Positions 50,739 to 60,947 of a DNA stretch of 64,000 bases are shown in pieces. Below the pieces are notes generated by a model. That model saw nothing but the letters and a program-made list of their open reading frames with translations, searched no databases and was not told the origin of the DNA. The translations under genes and the position numbers were made by a program. Source of the DNA: Polytrichum commune (lineage: Eukaryota; Streptophyta; Polytrichopsida; Polytrichales; Polytrichaceae); assembly GCA_950295325.1 (NCBI GenBank), contig OX485803.1, positions 38,333,554 through 38,397,553 of the forward strand. Reading direction: 5' to 3'. Within the stretch, counting starts at the first letter, position 1. Every line of letters starts with the position of its first letter.

Positions 50739-51060
50739 GAGGTTGTGGGTTCTATTCCCCATGCGGGCGTGGTGCTCACCACCTTAGTCCACCCAACTAT
50801 GGTGGGGGGTCCTTGGACCTTGTTGTATGGGTACCTCAAAGCCCTTTGGGGGGATACCATGTCCGGTATCTTCAAGGCACTAGTGGCTAGCTAGGAACTT
50901 GTATAGTGTGTCACTATAGTGCCCATCCTCGAAAGAGGAGAGTAGTATTTGTCCCAATGTCCCCTTGTCCAGTGGGCATCGGGTCATTGGCATTACGAAC
51001 GGACACTTTATTCACGCCGGCCCCTTGCTTGAAAGGGGTTGGAGTTTCTATCTATCTATC
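50739..51060 (+). mobile_element. tRNA-derived SINE, copy 2 (5'-truncated, 322 bp)
   Basis: It starts at GAGGTTGTGGGTTCTATTCC, so the A-box part of the tRNA head is missing, and it ends in a TATC repeat like the other copies. It is flanked by a 70-bp direct duplication (50669-50738 and 51061-51130, both starting TAGATGCTTCGAGCAAGG and ending TTTCACTATAGG) that differs at one base. A truncated 5' end is typical of LINE-machinery insertion. Confidence 0.92.
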
Positions 51061-51130
51061 TAGATGCTTCGAGCAAGGATAGGGTGAAAGATTGTGAGCC
51101 AAAATTTTAGGATAATAGTTTCACTATAGG

Positions 51131-52599
51131 CATTATTGTGATGTTTCAATGAAGATTGTATTTAGATGGATGAGGGCAGTGAACCGTGGACAAAGTTAGG
51201 CGGTTGGAACCATAATCATGGGCTTAGGAGCCATGAGTTAGTTATAATTAACTTTTCCCCCACATTGCCATAAGGAGGCAAAGGGAGACAAAGAGGGGCA
51301 TGCATTTCTTAGACCACCTTATAGTCTTGTCTCCCTTGGCACAAAGATTGTGTGAGGCCAATAGTTGAACCATACTCAGTAAACAATCAACAATTGCGCA
51401 TATGGATTGTGAGATTGCAACATATAATTGAACTTGAGTCTATGTTGTGTGGAAGTTGTTGACGTCCGGCTAAACTCTATTAAATTCTTGGTGTAAGAGA
51501 TTGTGAACAATTGTCTTGTGACCAAGTTGTGTTTGATTGAGTTGGAATTATAAGTAAGTTGGACTGTGAGTGTGAGAAGAGTAGAAATTAAGAGAGGTCG
51601 ATTGAAGTTGTGACAACACAAGTTTGCGAGATTGATTGTCAAGAGTTGAGGAATATGCTTTATAAACCTGATGCATGGTAAAACCATTGTTAGCGAGCTA
51701 GGAACATTTCAATATAGAAAATAAGGAGAATTAGATAGCGTTAATTTGAAAGTGAGTAAATGAAATTATCAACAAAAATGAAAAAATACTAGAAGTTTAC
51801 GAGCATATATTAAACCATTGGTTGAGGAACACAAAGTGTGTCAAACCATAGCCTACCAATACTCATAGACAAAGAGGCTTGAGTGACTAGGACAAAGTGC
51901 ATGGAAAATTAATTGAATGGATGCAGAATACAAAGACCACTGTGAACTAAGGTTGATAGGGAGTTACCATGTGAATAGGAGAAACGAAAGGCATTGAGAG
52001 TTACCCAGGAGAGGACCCACATGAGGACAATCTAGTCCTATGAGAGGTAGATGAAGCGTTAGGAGAGAAAAGGTCAAAGGTTAGTATGAGAGAAGGGTCA
52101 ATTGATTATTGCTTAAGCATGTGAAAGGTGAAGAGCATGAAGGATCATGTTATTATGTTTATAATTATAGTTGAAATAAGGACTGCAATTTTGTTTGTGA
52201 ATTTGTAGAAGTTAAGTTTAATGAACCCTCTTACCAACTAAAGATGATGAGAGTAGAGTTATGATCAGTTAGGTAACCCTAAACCTTGTTTGTTTTAAAC
52301 CTTGGTTTTAAAATAGACTTTGCACTTTTCAGCCTTTGGATTTGGGTGGAGGTAGAGGGTTCACGGATTGCTAGATCTACAAAATAGAATTCTAAACTTG
52401 TTGATTTCTCTTCTTGATTCAAATTTTGTCCTCACACTTATATTCCTAGATTTGCTCATGCCACTCTTCAAATTCTTGGCTTCAGAGGTGAGGACAATTT
52501 TGAGTGGCGGATGCTTTTCATTTCGGCCATAAGTTCAATGATTTCAATGTTGATGACAATGTTTGCACACAAAACAACGTGCACACAATTTGGTAAGCA
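51131..52599. other. Flank of the Tigger-like relic
   Basis: The portion 52260-52450 belongs to the same repeat as 13240-13090 (inverse). The stretch 52440-52600 probably still holds eroded N-terminal transposase sequence but cannot be read reliably. The - strand open frame 51376-51687 has no motif. Confidence 0.4.
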
Positions 52600-53756
52600 T
52601 TGACCTCCTCTGCATTGCTTATGACAACATAAGATGTTTACAATATGGATGAGATTGGTTTATTTATCGAGCCCAACCAAACAAGATATAGCGCAAGAAA
52701 ATTCGTGGGTGCAAAACTCAAAAGACCATCTCCCTCTTGCTCTTGTTGTAAACACGACATGCACTAACAAGTTGAAACCTATGATTATTTACAAATCTCT
52801 ATGCCCGAGATGCTTTGGAAGGTGGTTGCCAACAAATTGTGTGTGGTGGTTTACAAATCAAATGTCATGGATGACATCTTATGTATTTGAGAATTGGCTG
52901 ATGGCCTCAATGTACATTTCAAATTTCAAAGCAAAACGTACTTCTAATCATGGGCAATTTTGTTATCCATTCCCTTAAGCATGTTGGTAGGGGTGAATTA
53001 TTTGGTTTGTCAACTTTGCAATCGAGCAATATCTTTATTGCTTTCTTACCACCTAATTTTACAAGTGTGATGCAACCCTTGGATTAGGGAATAATTGCTT
53101 CATTCAAAGTTTGGTATTAGAAGAAGCTTTTGGAATGGGTTCTCTCTTAGTTTAATTCTTGTACTCACCAACACTTGAGGGTAATAGTGTCTAATATAAG
53201 GCATGCTATTATGTGGTGCTCTCAAGTGTGGAGAGAGATGAATCCCCAAATCAAAGGATACAATTGGACGATCCCAAGATGCAACATGTAGATTGGAGTG
53301 CCGATTTCGCCATATATAATTAACATGAGAATCGAGAATGAAAGAAGTAGGGAATGAATTGGCAAGTCTCATTTCCTCTTTGAAACTTAGAAGTGAAGAG
53401 ATGCCTATCGACGAATATGTGCAATTGGCAAGGTAGGAGATCGTTGATGCATAATACAACATGACTAAGTCGGTGGATTTGGCATGGGATAGAGAAAACC
53501 ATTTGGGTTTAGATTTGCACGGAGAGCCAATGGAGGGAAATGATGTGGATGACAACCAATACCAATAGTCAATCTTCCTCAAGCCCGTGAGTATGCCCAA
53601 TTACTATCAGATTTTGCACTGGAGCATCATGTGGAGTTTTGAGTTGTAGATGTCATGAACATGCAATCTTCTATGGATAAATTGAACACGATGTCAATTT
53701 CTAGCATCAACGAACATCATCAAAACACAATAGATTCTTACTATCTTAGTGTGTGA
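52600..53756 (+). pseudogene. Decayed pogo/Tigger-like (Tc1/mariner superfamily) transposase
   Basis: Three frames must be combined to follow it. DVYNMDEIGLF (52633-52665) holds the first catalytic Asp. The next frame gives WVQNSKDHLPLALVV, then KLKPMIIYKSLCPRCF and MTSYVFENWL. A third frame gives LIMGNFVIHSLKH, where the second catalytic Asp position of the usual MDN motif is Gly (52953-52955), then FLPPNFTSVMQPLD with the third Asp (53082-53084), an in-frame TAG, GIIASFKVWY, another TAG and KKLLEWVL. The tail reads EYAQLLSDFALEHH, a stop, VMNMQSSMDKLNTM and finally QNTIDSYY before TGA at 53754. At least two frameshifts and several stops make it dead. The family call rests on the NMDE, KLKPxxI and QPLDxGII blocks. 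Confidence 0.85.
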
Positions 53757-54742
53757 TATGGTGAAGACATCATCAGGGATTACAAATTTTTTAAACTCCA
53801 TATTGTATGACGTTGTGAGCATATTTCTTTGATGAAAATGTCCTTTCATACTTACATATCTTCATTGTGTATACAAGTGATTTTTCACATTGAAATAGAC
53901 CATTTTCTTGAGAAACCTTGATAGTACAACAATTGAGACCAAAATGTCATATTATGCAAAATATGACATTCAAATACTACAACACTTTCTTGCGCGACCA
54001 TACATGCCATATTAAAGGGGAAGAACAATATCTAGAAACGGAAAAAGCCAAAAAGCATGGTTACTACGCCCCGGGCTAGATCACATCGTCATTCGACCAT
54101 GGGCATGGAGCAAGGAACGGCTGGGGTGCACTAATCCGTACACTGGTTCCTTGGAATCAAGGGTTTAGGCATCCAACAGGGAACGAGTGTATGGGTTGGT
54201 TCGCCCAAATCACAGGGAACATGAGCAGGGCATGCATGAAGAGGACCAGGCAACGAAGGAGGTGTGGGAAGGGCGGGGCCCAGCCGAATGAAGATGTGAT
54301 CTAGACCGGAGCGGTTACTAAGGAAAAACCCTGAGTCCTGTGCTAATATCATATTTTAAAGCTAAACTGGAAAATTCTATACGATATTTGCATGTACTAT
54401 TCTAGTATTGTGGCACTCGCATAGCAAGCTGCCTGCAGTGTTTATGGAAGTCACATGCACAACGTCAAAGAAATTAACATTGGTCAAGACTGAAGAGGCA
54501 TGGGTTGTCAAGACTGATCTAATCCACAGTAGTAAATTACCAAAAAAAAATGCGGTGAGTTTGCTAATCTTGTTCTGTCAGCGTGTTGATTTGATTGCGA
54601 AATCGCAGCTAATCAGATTTTGGCATAAAACGTGATTAATCTTTATGATAACTAACTGACCTAATTAAAGTCGTCATGGAGTTTGCATTGACTGTGGTCA
54701 GTCGTATTCTAAGGTTGAATAGATAAGTGGTAAAACCCTTGT
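53757..54742. other. Intergenic stretch without recognised genes
   Basis: Nothing recognised. Short open frames near 54131-54352 (-) and 54408-54635 (+) lack support. Confidence 0.35.
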
Positions 54743-54750
54743 GAGGTAAC

Positions 54751-55074
54751 CAGAGCCCTACATTGGGTGCCCATACCCATGCCCATACCCACCCATGCCC
54801 ATGGGTTTTGGGTGGGCATGGGTGGGCATGGCTGCGATATTATTGTTCATGGGTGGGCATGGGTGGGCATGGGTGGGGCACAATTACACAATCATACAAG
54901 ACACATTAAAAAATTACACAATACACATTACATAATTTTTGAATACATGGGCGCAATTTGAATAGCATGGGTGGGCACATGTCATGCTATGTGTGGGCAT
55001 GGGTGGGCATAGGTCACTGTTGATGGGCATGGTCTGGGTATGGGTGCAATAAAAAAGGAAAATGTTGGGCTCTG
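54751..55074. mobile_element. Non-autonomous hAT element carrying a G-rich minisatellite (324 bp)
   Basis: Perfect 8-bp target duplications GAGGTAAC flank it (54743-54750 and 55075-55082). The ends CAGAGCCCTACATT and AATGTTGGGCTCTG are inverse with one mismatch. The interior is largely the 10-base unit GGGTGGGCAT and its inverse TGCCCATACCC-like units. There is no coding capacity; the apparent Pro/Met- and Gly/Trp-rich frame is the minisatellite. Confidence 0.92.
54803..54878 (+). repeat. GGGTGGGCAT minisatellite with quadruplex-type G runs
   Basis: At 54803-54826 and again at 54851-54878 there are five or more G3 tracts separated by 1-4 bases, satisfying the usual G-quadruplex pattern. The inverse (C-rich) units stand at 54771-54802, so a hairpin is also possible. 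Confidence 0.8.
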
Positions 55075-55082
55075 GAGGTAAC

Positions 55083-56443
55083 CCACTTGCATCAATGTTG
55101 CAATGAATCACAAAGAATGTAAACAAAACGGAACACGGTGAATGATCAGTACATGCTTTTGTCTCATTAGTGTGGGTTACCATTTGGAGTTATATGTATT
55201 TGTTATAACATTTTACTATGAGTGGCATTTTGTACTCAAAAAAATTTAAGTACTGTAGTTAGTATGCGCAACAAAGGATGTGATATGATTTAGTTGGTAA
55301 AAAAAAAAGATCATGTCAGTATAAGTTGTAGCAACACGTGACTCCAGACGGTAACCCACACTAATTAGACAAAACAATGTTTTGGTGCACTAGAGTAGGT
55401 GGGATGCAATAATTGGTCGGACATGTGTTGTTTCACACCATTTAAGATCACTTTTGGGTGTCATTGAGGTGACCGTTTTGTGTGCATATTGTATGCACAA
55501 TGTGATATTTTGATGCTCAAATTAGGGAGACTCTAGTGTACAAATAAGGAAGGGGGGGGGGTTGACTTACTTGCCTCTTTGGGAAAATGTAACTAATTAT
55601 TTTCTAGGAACACAATTACGAAACAACTTGCATTGCTCATCGTTTCCTCTACTCGATCTTTGAGAAAAAAATAGCACAAATTTCAAGCCACCCTTTCTGG
55701 CCGAATCATCTCATTTTCATCGGTTTCCATATATATGCCTTAGGCGATGTCTACTGATAATGTTTTCGCTCATTTTCAGAACTTAGGAAATGCATTTATG
55801 TTCCTTGGATTCGCACTTTTGTTGCCATTACTATCACTCACCAAGGGATTTTTCATCCAAGCTTCAATCATCCATAACAACATTTCATCACAAGTTGCTG
55901 ACAAAGGAAGGCAGGGGTTTGGCCAACGTATGAACTCGTCCATCATCCATGACAATATTTGTAAACTTATTCATAAAGAGTGTCATCCGAAACATTACCA
56001 TAACGACATCAAATACCAACATATGACACTAAACACCATATCATATATTAGTGTAGTATAGTGTACGGGTTTAGTGTTTCGCCGCACGCTTGGGGAACAT
56101 GTGCCCGGAGATGATAAGTTTTCCACTTTGGGAAGTTTTCGAGCTTTGGAAGGCGCCAGGGCAGTTACCTAAGTTAGCAAGTCGGGGTAAGTAAGTAAGT
56201 AAATAATTCTTTTGAGGGAGGTGGGAGCAGGCTCTATTCCATGCATATATATGGGCCCCTCTATACGCATGAATGACTGCTGAATATATGACCACCGCTG
56301 AATATATAGGAGCGGTCATTCTTGCATTGTGTGCCATTCATCTGCCTGCTTGCCAACACTCTGCCATTCTGGAAGATGCTGACTATGCCAGTTTAGTAGA
56401 ATATTGGGCCCAGGCTTCACACCCTAACTGACACATCCAACAC
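55083..56443. other. Intergenic stretch without recognised genes
   Basis: A run of 10 G lies at 55552-55561. The + strand open frame 55747-56061 (104 codons, a hydrophobic stretch LGFALLLPLLSL) has no recognised family and no splice support. A short inverted repeat with AACACCATATCATATAT lies near 56032. Confidence 0.35.
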
Positions 56444-57960
56444 CATTTATGGTGATGTTTTAGTGTCACACACGCTATTTTGTGAAGGGCCTAGACTACA
56501 CGAGACTACACTAGACGCCTAGAGGTCTCCAAGTGGCATGAGTTTGCTAATTGCCAAACCCGATTCTATGCGTCAACGTGACTAACTCGGTTCAAGTGGA
56601 AGTTTAGTTATGTTATGACATATGGTGTAGCGCATTGGGATGGGATACTTGCGATGATAGTTTGGGATAGTAGTGTGCAAGGTAGAGTTCGGGAAGTTTG
56701 TAAAGCCTTATAGTGGCTGATTGCCGGTCTTTTGTAAAATCAATTGGCCAATTGCCTATATTTTCATATTTTCATTGGCCAATATCCGATTAAATGGAAT
56801 TCATATCGGCACTAATTGTTTAAAAAATGTATGAAATGTTATTAGAAATCATTTCTTAGTACAAAATCTTGAATAAGTGAAAAGAAAGGCATGTTCAAAA
56901 CTTTAAATTTGAAGAGTTAATATCCTTGGCAGGAATTGAACCTAGCAATGCCTTCACCGCTTGAAGGCCAAGGGTCCCCCAATTCTTCATAGAAGCAATT
57001 GGATTTGGTCATGAAAAGGTTGCATAATTCAAAAAGTTTAAGGTGTAGGGTACTTCCTCAAGTGCATCATTAGATGCCCCAAACAAATAGTGCTATGGAT
57101 GCTTCCGGCTGAAATCCAGTAACTCACAAGAAGAATCGGCTACATTTCCGGGACATTTTTTGGTCCATCGGCTAATTGCCGGAGGATTGAAATTACAGTC
57201 GGATTGCCATCCGATGGTTGGAAATTTGAACCGGCCATGAGGGGGACATCCATCGGCTGATAATGAACTAGCCGTCGGTTTTCCCCGAACATAGGTGCAA
57301 GGGGAAGATATGTTGAGCATACTAATGGCAAGTGTCGTGTGTTTACATCACTTGTGATGATGTTTTAGTGTCACGCACACTATTTTGTGAAGGGCCTAGA
57401 CTAGACTACACTACACTAGATGCCCAGAGGTCTCCAAGTGGCATGAGTCTACTAATTGTCGACCCGATACTATTTGTCAACGTGACTAACTCGTTTCAAA
57501 TGGAAGTTTAGTTACATTATGACATATGGTGTAGCACATTGGGATGGGATACTTGCGATGATGGTTTCGTAGATTAGTATGCAAGGGGAAGATTTGTTCA
57601 GCATACTAATGGCAAGTGTCGTGTGTTTACATCATTTATGATGATGTTTTAGTGTCACACACGCTATTTTGTGAAGAGCCTATACCAGACTAGACTACAC
57701 TAGACTACACTAGATGCCCAAAGGTCTCCAAGTGGCACGAGTCTACTAATTGCCGAGCCGATACTATTTGTCAACGTGACTAACTCGTTTCAAGTGGAAG
57801 TTTAGTTACATGATGACATATGGTGTAGCGCTTTGAGATGGGATACTTGTGATGATAGTTTCGCAAATTAGTGTGCAAGGGGAAGATTTGTTGAGCATAC
57901 TAATGGCAAGTGTCGTGTGTTTACATTTCAGTATGCGAGAAGAAGATTGAGCATACTAAG
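56444..57960 (+). repeat. Tandem array of ~285-bp units, interrupted by a hAT element
   Basis: Unit landmarks (CAT..., TGATGATGTTTTAGTGTCAC or GGTGATGTTTTAGTGTCAC, TATTTTGTGAAG) start at 56444, 57346, 57630 and a partial at 57924. Subtracting the hAT element and its duplication gives spacings of about 282, 284 and 294. All units share AAGGTCTCC or GAGGTCTCC, GTGACTAACTCG, GACATATGGTGTAGCGC and GCATACTAATGGCAAGTGTC. The single-copy relative is 38064-38340. Confidence 0.88.
56683..57294 (-). mobile_element. Non-autonomous hAT element, family A copy 2 (612 bp)
   Basis: Perfect 8-bp target duplications GTGCAAGG flank it (56675-56682 and 57295-57302). Its + strand ends are TAGAGTTCGGGAAG and CCCCGAACATAG. 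It is the inverse of 40830-41492 with an internal loss of about 45 bp. It lies within the first unit of the 285-bp array: the duplicated word is part of the GTGCAAGGGGAAGAT or ATGCAAGGGGAAGAT text found in the other units, so the uninterrupted site can be seen nearby. Confidence 0.93.
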
Positions 57961-58003
57961 GTTTGTGTACACTTTAGTCAAATTGTAGACCATTGTGTAG
58001 CAT

Positions 58004-58631
58004 CTATTTACAACAGAGCTCATGATGGTGGGGGTTTAAGGCATGTAGTTCTAAAGTGGTATGTGATCTTAAATAGTTTCTAGCCTATAAGTACATACTT
58101 CAAGTATAGAATGTGTAAATATGAAAGAACCCATTTAAGAAAATCTATGAGCAGCACTTCCAGAATTCATAAGATATCCACTTTCATTCCAAAAATAGAA
58201 ATACCAACTCTCATGGTCCTCATTTGAATTGGCTATGTGTTTTATGTAAGCTTTCTTGGATTGTCAACCCCTACATATGTTGGAATGTTGGAAGTGTCCA
58301 TTTCAAGCACACTTACCTTATGAAAGTTGGACACATGTCTGAGGAGCTTTCCAAAGAAAAGGGGTCCACATGTCAAAAACAAACATGTGAAAAGTTGGGG
58401 GATTGCAAGTGCAATAGGTGAGCATGGAGGTAAGGTGGCGACATGGCATAGGCAAGAGGACAAAGCATGATTATCTAATTAAAAAGAATCAAATTATCAG
58501 TGTTTTTTCTTTCCTTCAAGCGTTCAATGGGCGGCATGGTGGTGGGTCATGGGGCATATGATTGCATGGTTGCATGGATGCATGTGTGTATGGGGTTAGA
58601 TTCATCTATGATATTAAATCATATGCACATG
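58004..58631. mobile_element. Possible insertion with 10-bp duplication TGTGTAGCAT
   Basis: In the relative at 38.3 kb the text GTAGACTATTGTGCAACAT runs almost directly into AGACATACACCTCATAAC. Here GTAGACCATTGTGTAGCAT (to 58003) is followed by about 630 unrelated bases, then TGTGTAGCAT again (58630-58639) and soon AGGCATACACCTCATAAC. That fits an insertion. No inverted ends were found, so its class is unknown, and a short open frame inside (58224-58421) is unsupported. Confidence 0.45.
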
Positions 58632-58639
58632 TGTAGCAT

Positions 58640-59379
58640 GTTGGGACATGACGAAGCTATAGGCATACACCTCATAACACTTTTGAACAAATTTTTTGCC
58701 AATATCTTAGTGGGTGCACTTGAACACCAAGTGTCATGAGGTGCCACTAATGTTGAAGTTGTCAATCATTAGTGTAACCTAGCATATGCCTCAAAATATG
58801 GTGTGACACTATTACCATAAACAATGTAATGGTTCAATTCCCAAAGTGTTTTTACGTGGTCCAATGCAGTGGTTCACATCTTTTGGATATAATTGGTTTT
58901 CAAAGTGATCAACTTGTCTCTTAGTGCTAATCTTACTCACGCGTATCTTGATGCAAACATACCCAAAGCCAAATCCAAGGCTAGGGATTTGTGGTATCAT
59001 ACAACTCATCCATTAGGAAAGTGACACACGTACACAATCATATGACCAAAGAAAGAGGGAACAAACGTGAAAAGGTAGGACAACTACAAGTACAAAAGGT
59101 GGGTGTTAGCCCTAAACTTAGTTAGGCCGGTTTTGAGTATGTAGTTCTTATGGAAGACGCGACCACACATGTAACAACATATACACTTAGGATTTTTCTC
59201 AAGAAGGGGGACCACACATGCCCTAGTTCTAACAAAATGAGGGCAAGGATGTCATACATAGTTGTGGACCCCCCCCCCCCCCCCCTAAAGAGACTTCCAC
59301 ACGCATCTCATTCACAACTAAAGTCTATTGTGATACATTCAACAATGCCTACACTTGTTAACTACTAGTTTTTATATAT
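58640..59379 (+). repeat. Distal half of the dispersed repeat, then unrecognised spacer
   Basis: 58658-58825 matches 38375-38556 in the same orientation. Beyond that nothing is recognised. A run of 17 C lies at 59269-59285. Confidence 0.5.
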
Positions 59380-59388
59380 ATTTGGTTG

Positions 59389-59752
59389 CACCATGGGCCT
59401 TGGCTTGGTGGTTAGGGCTCATGGCCCCCAATGAGGAGGTTGTGGGTTCTATTCCCCATGCCGGCATGGTGCTCACCACCTTAGTCCACCCACCTATGGT
59501 GGGGGGTCCTTGGACCTTGTTGTATGGGTACCTCAAAGCCCTTTGGGGGGATACCATGTCCGGTATCTTCAAGGCACTAGTGGCTAGCTAGGAACTTGTA
59601 TAGTGTGCCACTATAGTGTCCATCCTTGAAAGGGGAGAGTAGTATTTGTCCCAATGTCCCCTTGTCCAGTGGGCATCGGGTCATTGGCATTACGAACGGA
59701 CACTTTATTCACGCTGGCCCCTTGCTTGAAAGGGGTTGGAGTTTCTATCTAC
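59389..59752 (+). mobile_element. tRNA-derived SINE, copy 3 (full length, 364 bp)
   Basis: The A-box-like TGGCTTGGTGG lies at 59401-59411 and the B-box GGTTCTATTCC at 59445-59455, at normal tRNA spacing. The 3' end is TTTCTATCTA, a short version of the TATC tail. A 9-bp target duplication ATTTGGTTG flanks it (59380-59388 and 59753-59761). It is the cleanest copy for defining the family. Confidence 0.92.
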
Positions 59753-59761
59753 ATTTGGTTG

Positions 59762-60210
59762 TCCATGTGGTGACTTATTTTTTCGTTAGTGTGGTGAAGA
59801 ACATCCTTCCATGAGCCTGCATGCTAATCTTTACGAAGGTTTTACTTCACCTAACATTTACTATGAACCCTTTTTTTTACCGAGGGGTTAACATTACCAT
59901 GACTAAAAGCTAGAGTTTTCTCTTATAATTGTATATCCACGAGGGGGTTCGGCATTGTTGTGCAACGCATAAAAGACAACAACCAATCCATGACGCAAAA
60001 TGCATTCTAAGTGACGGTTTTGGCATGAGCACACAAAACAAACATTGTCTAAAAAGGTTTGGTATCAAATAATGGGCAACAATATTTTGGTTATGGTGGA
60101 TGAATTTATTGCCACAATAGGGAGAATCATTGTATTGTTTGATCAACAAGTTGTTGATGATTCTTACCAATGCGCCCTCATTCGGTTGTTGGGGTGACTT
60201 GTCAGGGTAT
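59762..60210. other. Spacer without recognised features
   Basis: The - strand open frame 59910-60254 has no motif and runs into the neighbouring element. Nothing else was seen. Confidence 0.35.
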
Positions 60211-60947
60211 AAGGTAGAGGGTGCTAAAACCAACACCCCACCCAAAACCAACACCTATAAACGCCTCCCAATCACCAACACTTTACTACCTTGAAGTGTT
60301 CCCCATGGTGTAGGAGTGTACAGGCACACATAGTGACGCTTTTAGGTGTCATTAGTGATGCCACCTCATAGCAACCTCCACTACCTTCGTGTAGGGTAGG
60401 TAACAAGCTCCACTCTATCTCGGGTTAGTTCAAGGTGGGTTCAGGGTGGCTTGTCAATGCCTACTCTAGCCATTTTATATATTGCAGGGGGGGGGTGGGG
60501 ATAGCCATTCTATTCACAAAGTCACAGAGGTAGGCCCACAAAGCACAAAGGGGGTTGGTACCCAGGATGCAAGGTGATGGTTTTGCAAGTGAACTAGGTG
60601 GGATCATGGAGGTGGCCACGTGGCTTTGCGACTAGTTGGCTTTTGATCTAGCTTGGGTCTAGTACCCAACTACGTTGTGTTGGTTCTAGGCAATGAAGGT
60701 GGGGGTCCTCATCATATCCAAGGTCGTCATACACATGGCCTATATATCAGTTTAAGGAAGCTAGTGTTCTGACTTTGAATATTCATCAAATATCTAATTG
60801 TGGCTCAAAATATATTTTCTTTCTTTCTTTCTTTCTTTATACCTATGTTAAGAACAAAGTCTAATATGAACTTATTTTGTTATATCAACCATGTAGCCGT
60901 ATGTATGTGCAATAGCTCAAAGTGTTGGTTTAAGCACCCTCTACCTT
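60211..60947. mobile_element. Short DNA transposon with 26-bp inverted ends (737 bp)
   Basis: AAGGTAGAGGGTGCTAAAAC at 60211 and the inverse of 60922-60947 (AAGGTAGAGGGTGCTTAAAC) match with one difference over 26 bases. The ends begin like those of the element at 4684 (AAGGTAGGGG). The interior has a G run near 60487 and a (TTTC)n tract near 60816-60837 but no open frame. A target duplication was not found. Confidence 0.7.

Noticed and set aside
54767-54961. Met/Pro/Gly-rich open frame
   Set aside because: It is the translation of the 10-base minisatellite inside a hAT element.
56444-57960. CRISPR-like or centromeric array
   Set aside because: Units are long, contiguous and without spacers, few in number, and derive from a dispersed transposon-like repeat.
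59399-59465. Functional tRNA gene at the SINE head
   Set aside because: Boxes are present at normal spacing, but the same head occurs in other copies followed by a common body and tail; it is a SINE.
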